Origin: Albula goreensis
Lineage: Eukaryota; Chordata; Actinopteri; Albuliformes; Albulidae
NCBI GenBank assembly: GCA_022829145.1
Contig: CM040745.1
Location: 14,991,501-15,055,500 of the forward strand
Reading direction: 5' to 3'
DNA: 64,000 bases
Made by a program: the position numbers and the translations under genes. Shown here one piece after another: positions 37,617 through 50,900 of this stretch. Each line of letters opens with the position of its first letter. Position 1 is the first letter of the stretch. Under the pieces are notes generated by a model, which saw only the letters and a program-made list of their open reading frames with translations, was not told the origin of the DNA and did no database searches.

Positions 37617-40603
37617 GTGCTCTTTCTGAAACGTGCTTTCGATATATGCTATTATGATTTCATATTACATAATTTCATGTTCTGCTTCCTTCTTGGCCAG
37701 ATGTCCCCTGAAATTCTCAGTATTCTAACCTGATTAAACAAAGGTAAAGAAAAAAAAAACTTTAGGAAACATTTCATTTTGGAATTTGTATTGGCATTTA
37801 ATAATAAGTTCAAAATACACCTTGAGACTTTGCACATATCTTCTCTAAAATGTTTGTCAGGAGCTGGTGCCAACCATCACTGTCAGCCAAGATTAAAAAT
37901 GACTCTCTTTCAGCCTGCTTGAATGTCCTGTAGACTGAATAAACAGATGTGTCTCCACTGAGTTAAACAAGGACCCAGTCCTTTGATTAATTAAATCAGT
38001 CAGTATGATAGTATGGATATATAAACCAGGCCACAATAAAGAAGGTACATGAGTTGGTTCATTTAGCTCAGAGACAATTAAGTACGGAGGACACCTGCCG
38101 TTGATGATCATTTGCAAATCCCATAGTTTAATTCCATTATGTATTAGTATATCTGCAATGAAAACCTTTATCTTCACTTCTTTATCTTGCTATAAATTGG
38201 ATATGAGTGAATCTGTCACACAAATTGGTGTTAACTTTACAAATTCCTGTCTTTATTAATGAGAAGAGGCCTTAATCTTTGTAAAACACATTGCATGTTT
38301 CAATCACCCATACAGTCCATACCACACGAAAATTCACTGGAATGGCATAATGTTGTAAATATTTTTAAACTATATATTAAGTATATATGTTCCAGATATG
38401 CTGTTGAATGATTACTTTAGTCCTTGAAAAACTAATGCTGTGAAAATGTGCATTTAACACGTCTATTATGTTCCTGACTGTACATATTATCCAAGTGTGG
38501 GAGGTAGGAAGGAACCAGTTAACTCACTCTGAAATGTTTCAGTAATATCTCACATCGTGTAGTTTGAGAAAAGTGTTGCTAAAATGGTCCAAGTCCTAAA
38601 ACTAACATGTCAGTGGAGGTATGAGTATATTGGCCATGAAAGTAATTTGTCTGAGTTCCCAGAACACCATGGTACATACGTTTCTTGCATATATTACATA
38701 TGTGACATATACTGAACATATTACTTTTAACTGGCTGTGTTATCATTCTCTGCTTCTGTTTTATGTATATTTCTTCACATGATATCGGGAAGTCACTTTG
38801 GCTGGCCTTTGATTTGGAAAGTGGTGCTGCAGTTGTACCCCTATAAAAGTGCTTAATTTTAATATAAAAAGCCATTTACACAATACAAACACAAAGCATG
38901 TGCCAAAAATGACAGTAGTTAATGTTTAAGACAGTGGTATTGCATCCGGAGAACTTTTTCATAGTACTGTGTTAATATTTCCATCACACAATTATAAAAT
39001 GAGTCACACAGACACAACATATAAAATGACCTTGAACACTAACAATCATGATTCATTAGATTAAAAAAAAATTGAACATTGCAAAATCATATTATCAATT
39101 GTTTAATTAAAAACCATAATACTATATTATTATTGTTTATTAGAGGAAGCACAACAGTGTAATGTTGCTCTGGCATTTAGTGTATGGATATTAAATGTCA
39201 AGCAGGTAACTTCAATGCAGTGCACAATTATTTGAATTGTCAAAATAGTATGTAAAAGAGTTTCATGTTCATCAGGAAATGAGACAATAATTCAGACAAC
39301 CTAAAGCTTCAATCATACCAGAGAGGAAGCTTTATCGGGATGACATGCACACAATATTACATGTATTACTTTTGAGAAAATGTAATTTGCTGTCACTAGC
39401 AATTGACATTTGTGATCTTTGTAGTAATTCTGTGCTAAATTGGAATAGATGGAAAAGACAATTGTACAAACCTGTGAAATGTAAAATGTCTCTTTCACTT
39501 CAAAAGGTATTACTTTATTTATTTGATATTTTCCAGGCTGCTGAAACTGTCCACATATGAGATATAGTCTATTCTTAGAATGGCATCTTGCTATAGAAGC
39601 TAGCAGTGTAGGCAGAATGTGAAACCCAAGTGTTTCTAACAAAGGTGAGACACTGTTACTGCACCATTGCACATAACACTGTAGTACGCACACAACATTT
39701 ACTATAAAAATAAACATGGTACTCTTTAATATAGACATGTTTTTATGCAGTAATGAAAACATTGTGCAGCTTAAGCCCTGCTCCACAGATGTGTACCTGA
39801 ATATTGATTTTTTTCATCACATCATTGAGGCAGATCAGACTTAATTACAAAAAAATGCCCTGTTGTATTCACTTGATGACAAATAAATATACATATTTCA
39901 TATGTATTCTCAGTATATATATACTCTCAGTATCAGTTTGAAAACAAAATCAATTTTTATTTTTGATGCAGAGGATGTTGTATCCCAAAGTATATTTCAA
40001 GTCTGTCTCACAATGAGCTAATACTGTAACAGCACAGAACAATGCTCACACAGTGTATGTGGGCTCTATCTTGTAAATGGAGGCACATCTATAAAGCTGT
40101 CAGCCTTTCAGGTTGATAATGCATCTGTGCAGCCTGTCCTTTAAAATCTGTCGGATTTCCCCTGATAAAAGATAAAAGTGTTCACATTGCCTTTGACCAG
40201 TTTCAAAAGTAACAGCTCTGTTTTCTGGAAAAGGAAAAAAGTTCCAGTGAAAGTTGTTTTTAATGTTCCCAATAAAACAGAAAAAACAGCCATTCAACAT
40301 ACATTTGGAAAGCATGAATGGGTTGTTTGATTGTAAACAAAGACACTCGTTAGCATGTTGCACAGCAGAAACATAATTTTCATGCAGTTCAATTGTAATA
40401 CCACATCAGTCCACCAATGTATGATTTTTACTTTGAATACCATTAGAATTGACAGTATGAATGTTGGTGTTTGAAAACCTAAAAATAATGGTAAAAACAA
40501 GAAATCAATGACAAAACAAAGTTATTTCCACCTTTATCAGGATAAATATTTTCATGTATTTTTCAGGTAGTACCTACATTTATATCAGTTTGTGCTCACA
40601 GGT

Positions 40604-40782
40604 TGTGCTTTGTGGTGACCTGTACTTAAAGGTAGCATATGCTTTATTATAGCTTGTGACTGTATGCTTTGTGGTAGTATGTCCATGGAAATGGCATGCT
40701 CATGGAGTGTAGTGTGTGCTTTGAGCCACTATGTACTTGCATGTTAGTTTGTACTTTGTGATAGTGTATGCTTTAAGGCAGC
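40604..40782. repeat. Degenerate minisatellite-like array
   Basis: Variants of GTATGCTTTGTGGTAG recur at irregular spacing: near 40604 (TGTGCTTTGTGGTGA), 40638, 40661, 40713, 40750 and 40765. The copies are diverged and the period is not constant, so it may be an old array or chance word bias. Confidence 0.4.
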
Positions 40783-40789
40783 TGGTTCT

Positions 40790-41080
40790 GGCCCTTCTTC
40801 CTCCCTGCTCCCTGCTGCACCCGGATGGACCCCTGTGCATATTATGTATGATTACCGTTATAAAAGTCTCTCTGGCGTCTGCTTCCCTAATGAACCGGCG
40901 TGAAATCATTAAAAAGTGATTGTGAGCCGGTGGTGGAGATGAGCCTCCACTCTCTGGGACAAAGCGATCCTGACACCTCTGATTTCTCCTGTGGAGCTTC
41001 TGCGCCTCCCACTTCATGCCTAATGGGGCGTGGATTTTAATCTGAGGCCTAGGCGATACCGAGGAGAATGAAGAGAGCAA
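40790..41080. promoter_or_regulatory. Candidate conserved non-coding element about 5 kb upstream of epha6
   Basis: Unique, CpG-containing block with words such as CATATTATGTATGATTACCG, CTAATGAACCGGCGTGAAAT and CATTAAAAAGTGATTGTGAG between AT-rich flanks. It is open on the minus strand for 126 codons, but the translation has no domain I know and no signal. Proximity to the promoter makes an enhancer plausible. Not tested. Confidence 0.3.
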
Positions 41081-43541
41081 ATACAGTAGATCTCATTTCT
41101 GTAAAATGTCTTCCGTTCCAACAAACCTCTGGGTTGTTAAAGTGGCCAGCACATTATTCAGTAATGAAGGGATAGGGTACTTTGCAGATAAGAGTACTGC
41201 ACTAACATTTTGTAAGTGGGACATTGGCAACCAGGAGGCTAATTCCTCTCTGTATATTAAAAATGTGTCTGTATCTATATCCTGCCTATATATGGCAAAC
41301 GATTGCCTGACTGAATAGATAGTCTTAATCAGTTTTTGAGCAAACTGAAATGTTAAATGATTGCATGATTATTTGTTTACATTGGTCTTACTTTTGTCTC
41401 TGTTTTGGTAGCATTATATGTGAACTGTAACATATGGATGGTAAAAGTGGTGTAATTAGTTGTTTTGTTTAGTTAAAGGACATATGATAATGACCTTTCT
41501 TTGAACCAGAATGACATATTATGTAAGCAATTTTTAATTGTGTGTTTCTGCCTTCAGTCATTTACAGTTGCCCTCATGGACACTGGCACTGCAATCTTGC
41601 TTGGAGAGAATGCTCGTTATCCGACATGTCACTTTCTGTGCTGCAGTTATGATCCATATTTAAAACAATTTTTAAGCTTCACTTAATTTCACATAAAACA
41701 TGGCTTTAATGAAAGAGCCATTTTAATGTAGCTGTTGTAACTGGTCTGCAAGACATTATTATTCTAATAACTAAGTCATGTTGACCTTAGTTGAAAAAAA
41801 TGTGAGATCAAAACAGCCATGGATAGGAGTTTAGCAGACCTCAACATGTGAATTAGAATGTGAAAACCCCTGCATCTCTCCTGTTTGGAATGCAATGGGG
41901 ATACGGAGGGTGTCAGAGGATTTTTTTTTTCAAGTGCTCGTGCCATTTGGAGACAGGTAGTTCTTTCTTACCTCCCACTCAATTTGAAACAAGAGAGGGC
42001 TGCTTAGCTGTAGTCTACATATCTAACTTCACACCATGTTGATTTAATTTAGAACTGACCTCATGGATTCAAATCAGTAAATTTTGAGGTTGATGGATAA
42101 ACAGTCAACTCAGACTGATTTGATAAACATTTCTTTGAATGGCTATAATACGTTTTTGTCTAATTAATCACATCTTTTGTTTATACCTGTTAAGAATTCA
42201 TTTTCATCAACAACGCATCCGCATTGTGCATCTTTGATGTACTGTTCTGAAGCATTTTGAATAAACTACATTTTACTAAAAACAGGCAAAGACTGAATAC
42301 AAAAATATTGCAGCTTTTTATTGATTAACAAACAAGTTCAGTGCATACCTGATGAAAATCAAAATCCCAGTGATACATGATTTAAGTATTAGCAAAGTGC
42401 AATCAACCAGCCTCTTCCTCTGCAATGGCAAGTGGAGGAGATAAGCCTCACCTGGAGGATCTTCAATCAACGCTCAGAATTGCTGTTTGGTAACAATTCA
42501 GCTACCCAGCTGTCTATAATAACAGTCCCTTGGGTTTATCATTGTCTTACAGCCAATATTGTTCCATGATCGAACTGTGTGAGTGCAATTCCTACGCGTT
42601 CCGTCCAGTCTGGAACATAGGTGGATCATATACTGGTGTCTGTAGAATGTCTCAGACTTAGCCTTGAGCTTCATATAATAGGAACTGAAAGATACACAAG
42701 GCTTTTATGCAGGTTAGGCTATTGTTGTGATGGTCATATTTTGTTATTTTTTTATTTCTGTGTTTATGCTATAAGTCATTTTAAGCAATTGTGTTATTTA
42801 GGGTTTTTACATTGCCATACTAGTTGTGTTATTATTGGTCAAATTTGTCCTTAGCTAATGTAGCTATATTGATCCACCTGGCAGTAATGTTGGATATATT
42901 CTTAGCATTGTTATGTTGGGGATGCGGTACAGTGTTATGCTCTTTTCTGCAAAATAGCATGGGAGTTACTGGAAATGTATATATTATAATATTGTATTGT
43001 GTGAGAAGGAATGGTTCTAGCTGGAGAGAATGACTTAAACCAACACTCAGTCATTAGACTGAGAGCTCTCATAATCTGAAAATAAACAAATGCAACAGAT
43101 CCTACCTCTCATGGTGACACTTTACAGACTCCATAAAACCTGCATTTGAAATGTAAACAAATTATTGGATTAATGGTCTATAAAGTGGATTAATTCATCA
43201 TGGTTCCTCAACAGTGAGATAGAGTACTCAAGGAAAATCTACTGTGCAAAACTATCTTAATGTGCAGAGTACCTCTCACACATGCTAATATGCTGTAGTT
43301 CAGTGTATGCTGTCACAAACTAAGCATTGTACAGCACACAGCATACTGATCAGCACACACTTAGTCAAAAGGCACATTCAGCTATTCATTACTTGGCCAT
43401 GACAACCTTCTTTATTTGTTCTTTTTGACAGTTACATTTTAACCAAAATAATTGTAAGGGATTTGACATGTCTTTTGGGGATAATGTTTATACATTTAAT
43501 TATGTCCTGCAATTTTTTAATTTTGTACGTGTACAGCATGA

Positions 43542-43542
<1 letters not shown>

Positions 43543-43583
<41 letters not shown>
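43543..43583. repeat. (TA)n microsatellite, 41 bp
   Basis: Perfect TA repeat, readily cruciform-forming. It is the source of the Tyr/Ile run in an overlapping spurious ORF. Confidence 0.97.
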
Positions 43584-43586
<3 letters not shown>

Positions 43587-43604
43587 AAATATATATGACA
43601 TGAT

Positions 43605-43642
43605 AAATAGCTGAGTCACAAAACTCAAATAGCTGAGTCACA
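43605..43642. repeat. 16-bp direct repeat, each copy with an AP-1-like TGAGTCA
   Basis: AAATAGCTGAGTCACA occurs exactly at 43605-43620 and 43627-43642 (period 22). Each copy contains TGAGTCA, the AP-1 consensus, preceded by GC as in half of a Maf recognition element. Confidence 0.85.
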
Positions 43643-45559
43643 GAGAAGTCATGTGGGTTAGGGAAAAGAATGAAAACAATACAAACTCGATTTTGAAGGC
43701 TTCTCTCTGAAGGTACTGTAAATTGTGTATTTATAGTCAGGTTCATGTGAAAACACATATACTGATGACTAGTAAACATCAGCTGTTAATGTCTGTGCAT
43801 ACATTGTCCATGGTGCTGAAGCTCTAGCCACCTCAGCTTTGTGAGAAATCGGGGAGTTCTGACAGCAAATCCCCACCACAAATCTTTGTTTGGGAAAGTA
43901 AATGTTGCATTTGTCATCATTTCATGAGATGCCAATTATATCGCTCACTGTTTCAATGATGTATAAAAGACATGATGGCATGGTGTAGCTTTGCCTGCTT
44001 ACAAACATACAGACCATTCATGCTGCATAAAATGGAGGAATGTTTTCTGTTTTGCTTTCTGTGTTATAATTATATACAGCTGTGCTCTTTATTGAAAAGG
44101 AAAAAAAAATAATTGATGAATAGTTAGAGGGAACTTCAGTATAAATGTTTGTGTTTTGTTTCTATTGGCTAAATGGATGAAGTGGGACAGGTCCACAGGG
44201 AGAGATAACAGGCACGACAGAATGAGATAATTGCCACTGGGATGCTGTGTCTAAGAAGGGTGCAGAAGGGGGCCTGAGTCACAGGCTGTCATATTTAAAC
44301 TGACCATGGTGGGGATGTGAGGAGGGTAGAGGAAGCTTTCACATCTGGAGGGACAAAAATATGCATCCCCTGTGCATATTTATTACTGCTGTCACTTTTG
44401 ATATGAGTAGTGTTGTTTTACCGTCCCCATTGTCATAGAAAAAAAAGATCAGAATGAGTTTTATTCTTTGTTTAAGAATGAGCACCTTGGACTTACGTCT
44501 TAGCTGTGCTCAACTGCTGACCATCTGGGATACTTCCTACGCAGAGCACAGAGGGGAAGAAGAATGGACAGAAGAACAGGAGACACTCTTCATTTGAAAC
44601 ATTATCATTCACCACATCCTCTGGATTTCAAAATACAGCCATTTATTGAGGTTAACATTGGGAACACTGAAAATGTGTTCTTCACTGGTTCTCCCACAGC
44701 TGTGGGCAAGAGGATGCATATTGGGCCTCTGGTCTGACTGAGATTGATGGAGAGAGAGTTCTGGGTGCAGGCTGGGAGCTTGGGCCAGTGTCCTGCAGCA
44801 TTTAAGCGTGATGGCTGACAGAGGTGGGCCGCACAGCAGCAGCTGCAGTGGGGCCATTCTGCATGGCAGGCTGTAGATCACAATGATAACATGAGCCTCC
44901 TGAGACACAGACCCAAGAAATAAGCCCCCTCCACTGTTTACTGTAGTTGAGTTTAAGTCCTTTCATACAGTAGCAGTGCAGGTGTAGATTTGTTATCCTC
45001 TTCCTCTGCAGTTACATAATATCATAATACTTCTAAAACATTTGAAAGTTAAAAAAACAGAAGTGTTTGAACTTTTTGAAGGTGAATAACTTTGCATAGA
45101 ATGATCTGGCCCCTATCAAGAACTGTATATAGGCAAATTCAGGATCATAATGAGGTCATTAGACAAGTGGGGATTCAATGAGGTTCTTTTTTAAGTTTTC
45201 TGATATCACACAAAAATTAAACAGTTTCAACATGATTTAAAAGCAAACAAAAAAGGATAATAAAATAAAAATGGGATTTCTGCCACTTTTGAGTCCTGAA
45301 AGATTTCTTTATCACCCATTACATTTCTACAGAGGTGAAATGAGCGAATATTTGCCCTTTGTCTGCGACTCATCACCTATGGTACTGGGAAGGCATTGGC
45401 TTCCCCGTGTGAAAAGCAGTCCCATTTGCTCTGAGAACTTGTCTCATTAATCTCAGGCTCACAACATCTGTTCCTGGCCAAGGAAATATTTGACTTTACA
45501 AGTCTTTTAAATTATGCTACAAGAAATGTAATTTACATTTGCACCTGTTTTTTTCACTT

Positions 45560-45798
45560 ATCCTCTGTTGGTCTGTCAAGTGTGCTGAATGTGAATTTGA
45601 GACAGACACTGAAGGACATACTACTGTTATCTGATGTTATTAGCATTTTCTCTCTTTTGTGATGTATGTGTGTATGTACGTTTATTTAAGTTAATATTGT
45701 TAATGTTGTTTCAGTTTATGTGAGTGATTGCTTTGGCAATACTGTGCTGATATATGGTCATGCAAATAAAACTCATTTGAATTGAATTGAATTGAATT
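45560..45798 (+). mobile_element. LINE-type 3' tail ending in (GAATT)n
   Basis: The segment ends TTGCTTTGGCAATACTGTGC...GGTCATGCAAATAAAACTCATTTGAATTGAATTGAATTGAATT. The combination of TTGGCAATA, GTCATGCAAATAAA (poly-A-signal-like) and a terminal pentanucleotide repeat at 45777-45798 is what I recall from the 3' ends of fish non-LTR retrotransposons. No coding part is visible upstream, so this would be a 5'-truncated copy. The left boundary is a guess. Confidence 0.45.
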
Positions 45799-45819
45799 AC
45801 TGAAGGAGAAAAGAAATGG

Positions 45820-46015
45820 GGACAGAACAGAAACAGAGAGAAACAGAAAGACATTGAGGAGAGAGATAGAGAGAGAGAAAGAGAGAATTAAAATTTTAAA
45901 ATACTCGTATACACAATGAAATGTAACACGAAAAATTAAAATAAGACTAAATTCAAAATTAAGAAGGGACAGTGACAGAGATAAAGAGAGAGATACTGAG
46001 AAAAAGAGAGAAAGG

Positions 46016-46067
<52 letters not shown>

Positions 46068-46069
46068 GG
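45820..46069. repeat. Purine-rich (GA)n tracts and (GACA)n microsatellite
   Basis: GA-rich sequence at about 45860-45888 and 45978-46030 is followed by about ten GACA units at 46028-46069. The Arg/Glu/Thr/Asp-rich ORF reading through it is an artefact. Confidence 0.93.
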
Positions 46070-47324
46070 AAGAGAAAATACAGTGAGAGAGCACAGGGAG
46101 CGGAAAATTGGCAAATGTATCATCTTCAATTTGAATATGAAAGAAAGGTGGACCAGCAGGCTCTCACATATTGACCATGGATTTCTCCTGCAGACTGAGG
46201 AGAGCAGAGGTCATATCGAACTTGCAGTAGAGCCGTCTCCACAAGAAACCTTCTCACTAAACATGCAGACAATGCCTTAAAAAATAAGGACAGACGAGCA
46301 GAAGTCCTTTACGCAACATTAATGGGGGGTGTGTAATTACGACACCTTGTTCTGGGAGATGAAATGTGTGCTTTGGGTGCAATCTTCTTCATGTTTAATA
46401 GAAGTAGGATTTGTACCTTCTCATTCATTATGAGCCAGCAGCTGGTCACTCATTCATCTTTATGTGTTGCGCTCCTATTACCCAAGCTGTTCCCCAGAAC
46501 CGTTTTTCTTTCCCATGAAAGGTCACCACTGTGTGGTCTTTATCCCACCACGACATCCACAAATGAACATGTTCTGTTTCTAATGGAAGGAAACTCACTA
46601 AGGGCTTTTGGCTGATTCAAAAGATCTATCCTCAGTACTCATTCTACCACTTAGGGTGGGTATTCTAAGGACAAATACAATTGGTTATTCATATTAAATT
46701 GATTAGATGTTTTGTCCAGGGGTTGAAACAATCTGAAACTGTGTGCCTCATTATCATTATATTTTTTGAGGGAAAAAACAAAAGAGGATTTTGCAGACAG
46801 AAAGAGATTTTGCTATGACCTTCTTCGTCACCGTCACAAAATTTCCTAGCCTTGCTTTGTAAATTGTCTCGCTGTCACAAATGCAGAAATTGGGACCATG
46901 TTGTTGATTTTTCTGCTGTCACACCACAAAATAGCAACGAACACAAAAAAAGAAGGAATGCAATATTTCATCTCTGCTATATGTATTATATATTTACAAT
47001 AACCGTGCCACACTACTTTGGAATGTGTTGCACCAGTTAATCACAGCCTTGGAAGGTTAGCATGCTGGTTGTTTGTTTGTTACAGTACTTATTTAAAATA
47101 TGACATAAAGATCACAAGGACTGCATTTCCCCATCTTACTTTGCAGTCTGTGACAGTCACCACTATGGGTCCATTCAAAGTAAATATTCTAGCATTCAGA
47201 GAGAACACATTTTGGCCTCACTTCTGACCACAAGAAGCAGAGGCTAAGCCTCTTCTCTACATAGCATACCTTTAGATTAGGTAAAGTGCAATGGGTCACT
47301 TACTGACCCTGATTATTTATTACG

Positions 47325-47910
47325 CAGAGCAAATTCTGATCCTACTATCCGAAAGCAGAAATCGAGACTCATCAGACCAGGCAACGTTTTTCCAATCTTA
47401 TCTTGTCCAATTTTGGTGAACCCGTGTGAATTGGAGCCTCAGTTTCCTGTTCTTAGCTGACAGGAGTGGCACCTGGTGTGGTCTTCTGCTGCTGTAACCC
47501 ATCTGCTTCAAGTTTTAACATGCTTGTACATTCAGAGATGGTCTTCTGCATACCTTGGTTGTAACAAGTGGTTATTTGAGTTACTGTTGCCTTTCTATCA
47601 TCTCGAACCAGTCTGGCCATTCCCCTTTGACCTCTGGCATCAACTAAGCATTTTCGCCCAGAGAACTGCTGCTCACTCGATATTTTCTCTTTTTCGGACC
47701 ACTCTCTGTGAACCCTAGAGGTGGTTGTGCGTGAATCCCAGTAGATCAGCAGTTTCTGAAATACTCAGACCAGCCCATCTGGCACGAACAACCATGCCAT
47801 GTTCAAAGTCACTTAACTCACCTTCTTCCCCATTCTGATGCCTGGTTTGAACTTCAGCAGGTCATCTTGACCATGTCTTCATGCCTAATTTCATTGAGTT
47901 GCTGCTGTGT
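47325..47910 (-). mobile_element. Tc1-like transposon fragment, 5' half of transposase (broken)
   Basis: On the minus strand, from the ATG at 47833-47831, the sequence follows a very common fish Tc1/mariner-superfamily transposase. It shows the helix-turn-helix region (SDFE, LSISETADLLG), the EWSEKEK segment, GRKCLVDARGQ, then VPLLSAKNRKLRL and the first catalytic block WSDESRF. The frame is broken at once: a base is lost around codon 4, so the original ATG runs into a stop, and two bases are missing near the SRTTIS segment (around 47735). Homology stops near 47325, soon after the first catalytic Asp, so the remaining catalytic residues and the 3' terminus are absent. The ORF on the opposite strand (47476-47718) is only its shadow. 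Inactive. Confidence 0.85.
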
Positions 47911-50900
47911 GATATATAGTATTGTATAAAAAATAAACAAAAAAACACTAAATCAGCAAATTTCTTCGAAGCTCAATAAAGTTAATTATCCTTGATTTAA
48001 CATTTTTCATTTTCTTTTCTTCTCTTGCAAGGATTGTTCAAGCTCAGGGTGCACTGAGTCCAGGTTATTTAACAATTCAGTAAAAGCACCCACTGTACCT
48101 TTAAAGACATACACAAAAAGCATGGGTCTTTGCTGATAGCTAATTATTGAACAGTTGCCTATAACTGGTCCACAACTTCCAGCATTGCAACCTCCATCAG
48201 TGTTGAAATTATATTTATACAGCAAAATGGTGAAGAAACAAACTTTTCTTCAAACCAATCATGGTGAAATTAAACTGATAATGGTGACATAAAAATTCTA
48301 CTTCAAGAGCACAGTTTTGCCATTTTGTTATCTTTGCACACTTTCTTCAGAAGTGGTATGTCGTAATAATCATTTTAATTGCAAAAGCAGCAGAAAAAAG
48401 ATCTGATTCCATTGGGTCAATACATGGTCCATTCTTAGCTGCTCAGTTAGAGTGACAATGCTTCCTTTGCATTCAGCCTCACGGTTCAGACATTTATCTG
48501 ATTCATCATTTTCTATATGGCTTCTCTCCAACTAAAATGCACATTGGCTCAATTGTATGGACAATTACACACAAGTATTGTTGGCCTGTCATGTCAGAAT
48601 ACATTGTGTCCAGGAATTTATCAGTATAGAGCATTGATTCTAAGCAGAGAGAACCATGCGGATCACAATATCTCAAAAATGGATTCATCCCAAAAATATT
48701 AGAATTGCCCTTAACAGCCTCTGACAATATTTGTCACAGATCTTGCAAAGCTGGGTGGCACACCCGGGCTGTAAAATAATTCAGTGGCAGTCATGCCAGC
48801 CGATGGTTATGGCCACTCACATGATGGTGACTATAAAACAACACCTGCTGTTCGACTTCCGCAAATGGCCCTCTGCATTACACAAAGACACACAGGCTCT
48901 GATTCCGCATTTTGAACCCTCACTCAAACTGGAATTTAATTTGTAATCACCCTTAATAGATATATTTGCATCAGACACACATTTTATTGTACATCTTATG
49001 TACAATGTTTTATCTGAAATGTGTGCTTCTGTTCAGAGGGTCAGCACACATGTAGATAGGGATATTTGGAACTTTTTTATTTATACCGACCAACTGTCAT
49101 AAAATAATTGTCACATGTTATTCAAATAAAAATGAAATGTTTTATCATGCTCAACATCCGTGGTACTACTGTTAGTTGAAAAGAGTGTTTCACTTTGTTA
49201 TCCCATCTGAGCACCACATCTGAGGACCTTCACTCTCCCCCCTCAACCAAGGACTGTACTCCAGACTACCCACGCACCAAATGAGACCTAACACAAATTT
49301 TAGTAAAGAGAGGAACTTTTCTGGCGGAAGAATACTGATAGTTACCTGACCATGGTGGCACAGTTGAGATTCAATTAGGCAACATATAGGCTACAGGCCT
49401 CAGCCTGTGCATAGAATGAAAGCATCTACAGACAGCTTCAAATCCTACTTTCATGTATGATCACTTGTTAAGTCAACCCCTGGCACTGCCAACCATTCCG
49501 GAACAAGATGGCCAAAACAAATTACGAAATTTCTGGTCACATAGAGAGAGATGATGGATCTTACAGTGATAAACCTCAGAGCAGGTAGCTGAAGCGGAAA
49601 GCTGAAAGGCCCTGTTGCTTTGTTGAAACTGGCTGGCGGCAGAGTGACGTGGGGTGGGCAGGGGCGAGCTGAGCAGGTGGTATTCATCCTCAGTCTGAGG
49701 GACATGGACAGGTTCACATGTGCTTAGTGATCACTGTGAGGCCTCCGCCATCACATTGATCTGTATTTGCTCTGAAGAATGTGGCAGTGGTGAGACAGTG
49801 TAATAGGCACATGCATTAGCCTGTGTGAGGCCTCACTGCCAGTCTGATGACCCCTGAAATATGGGTTTCACAGATGCTCGCGATTTTTAAAAAACAAAAT
49901 AGGCCTGGGTGCTGAGACAACTCGAGAGAACATGATGAAGTCTGCACACCTCAGTGGATACTTTTCTATTGAATAAAAAATATTAACTTGTATATATTAG
50001 CATAATCTGTTAAAATGTAATGAACAAATATTTCCAAATGTATAAAGACTTTTACATGTCTAATCTCAAGTGAAAGTAAACATATTCAGCTTCCTGTCCT
50101 GAACAATAAGGGGGCATTACAACAGCAGTGGAGGGTCATATTTCTCTATCAGTAAAAGTATTTTTTTACTAAATAGAGAACATATCTCTCATAGCAGACA
50201 AACACTATTTCCTTGTCCATAGAGAGCATAGCATGAGCCATGTACCAGTGGGATCAATATTGTTTTCTAATAAAAGCTCTGGAAAATTTATAGCTTTCAT
50301 AATACAAGGTGAAATTGAATCAACAGTGATACTGTACAGAGCCTGACATCACCAAAACGTATGCTGAGACTTTAAACAGTACTAGCTTATTGCAACAAAT
50401 AATCATAAATTAGAAATAATATCACTTCAAAAGCATGTTTTTAATCTTGATATAAAGCTATGAATATTGTGTCCAAATCTCTCTCCAATATCACAGATGA
50501 CTTTGTTCCGAAGATTAATGGCTGATGAGTGAAGAATGCAGATACAATTTCTTTCTGTCAAGCTTTTATTATATTTCAATAACAGACAAAACCCTGACAC
50601 CCTCACACTGTTATTGCTCTCCAAGGCATTCATGAGAGAGGAAATTCGATAGTGTGGAGTCTGGTTCTCTGCCTGCTCGGTCACTGGTCACTGCATTGTT
50701 TATTGCTGAACATTGACTGTGGACACAAGGGCAGAGATAATACCATGGCTGTAATCTGCCTCTCAATGCTCAAATAATGAGTCACTGTATGAAGTACTGA
50801 GCCTGAAATAAACAATACATGACGTGCAAAAGGATAGTCTTAACCTTTATTTGTTATCCTCAACATGATTTTATCATTTTCCCTCTGCCTGTTTGGAGGG

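Noticed and set aside
39313-39786. 157-codon minus-strand ORF, the longest without a repeat explanation
   Set aside because: No recognisable domain, rich in Phe/Ile/Cys/Tyr as expected from AT-rich random sequence, and no promoter, splice or CpG context.
45972-46280. 102-codon ORF with Arg/Glu/Thr/Asp-rich start
   Set aside because: Its N-terminal half is translated GA and GACA repeat.
47476-47718. 80-codon plus-strand ORF
   Set aside because: Shadow of the minus-strand Tc1-like transposase remnant.
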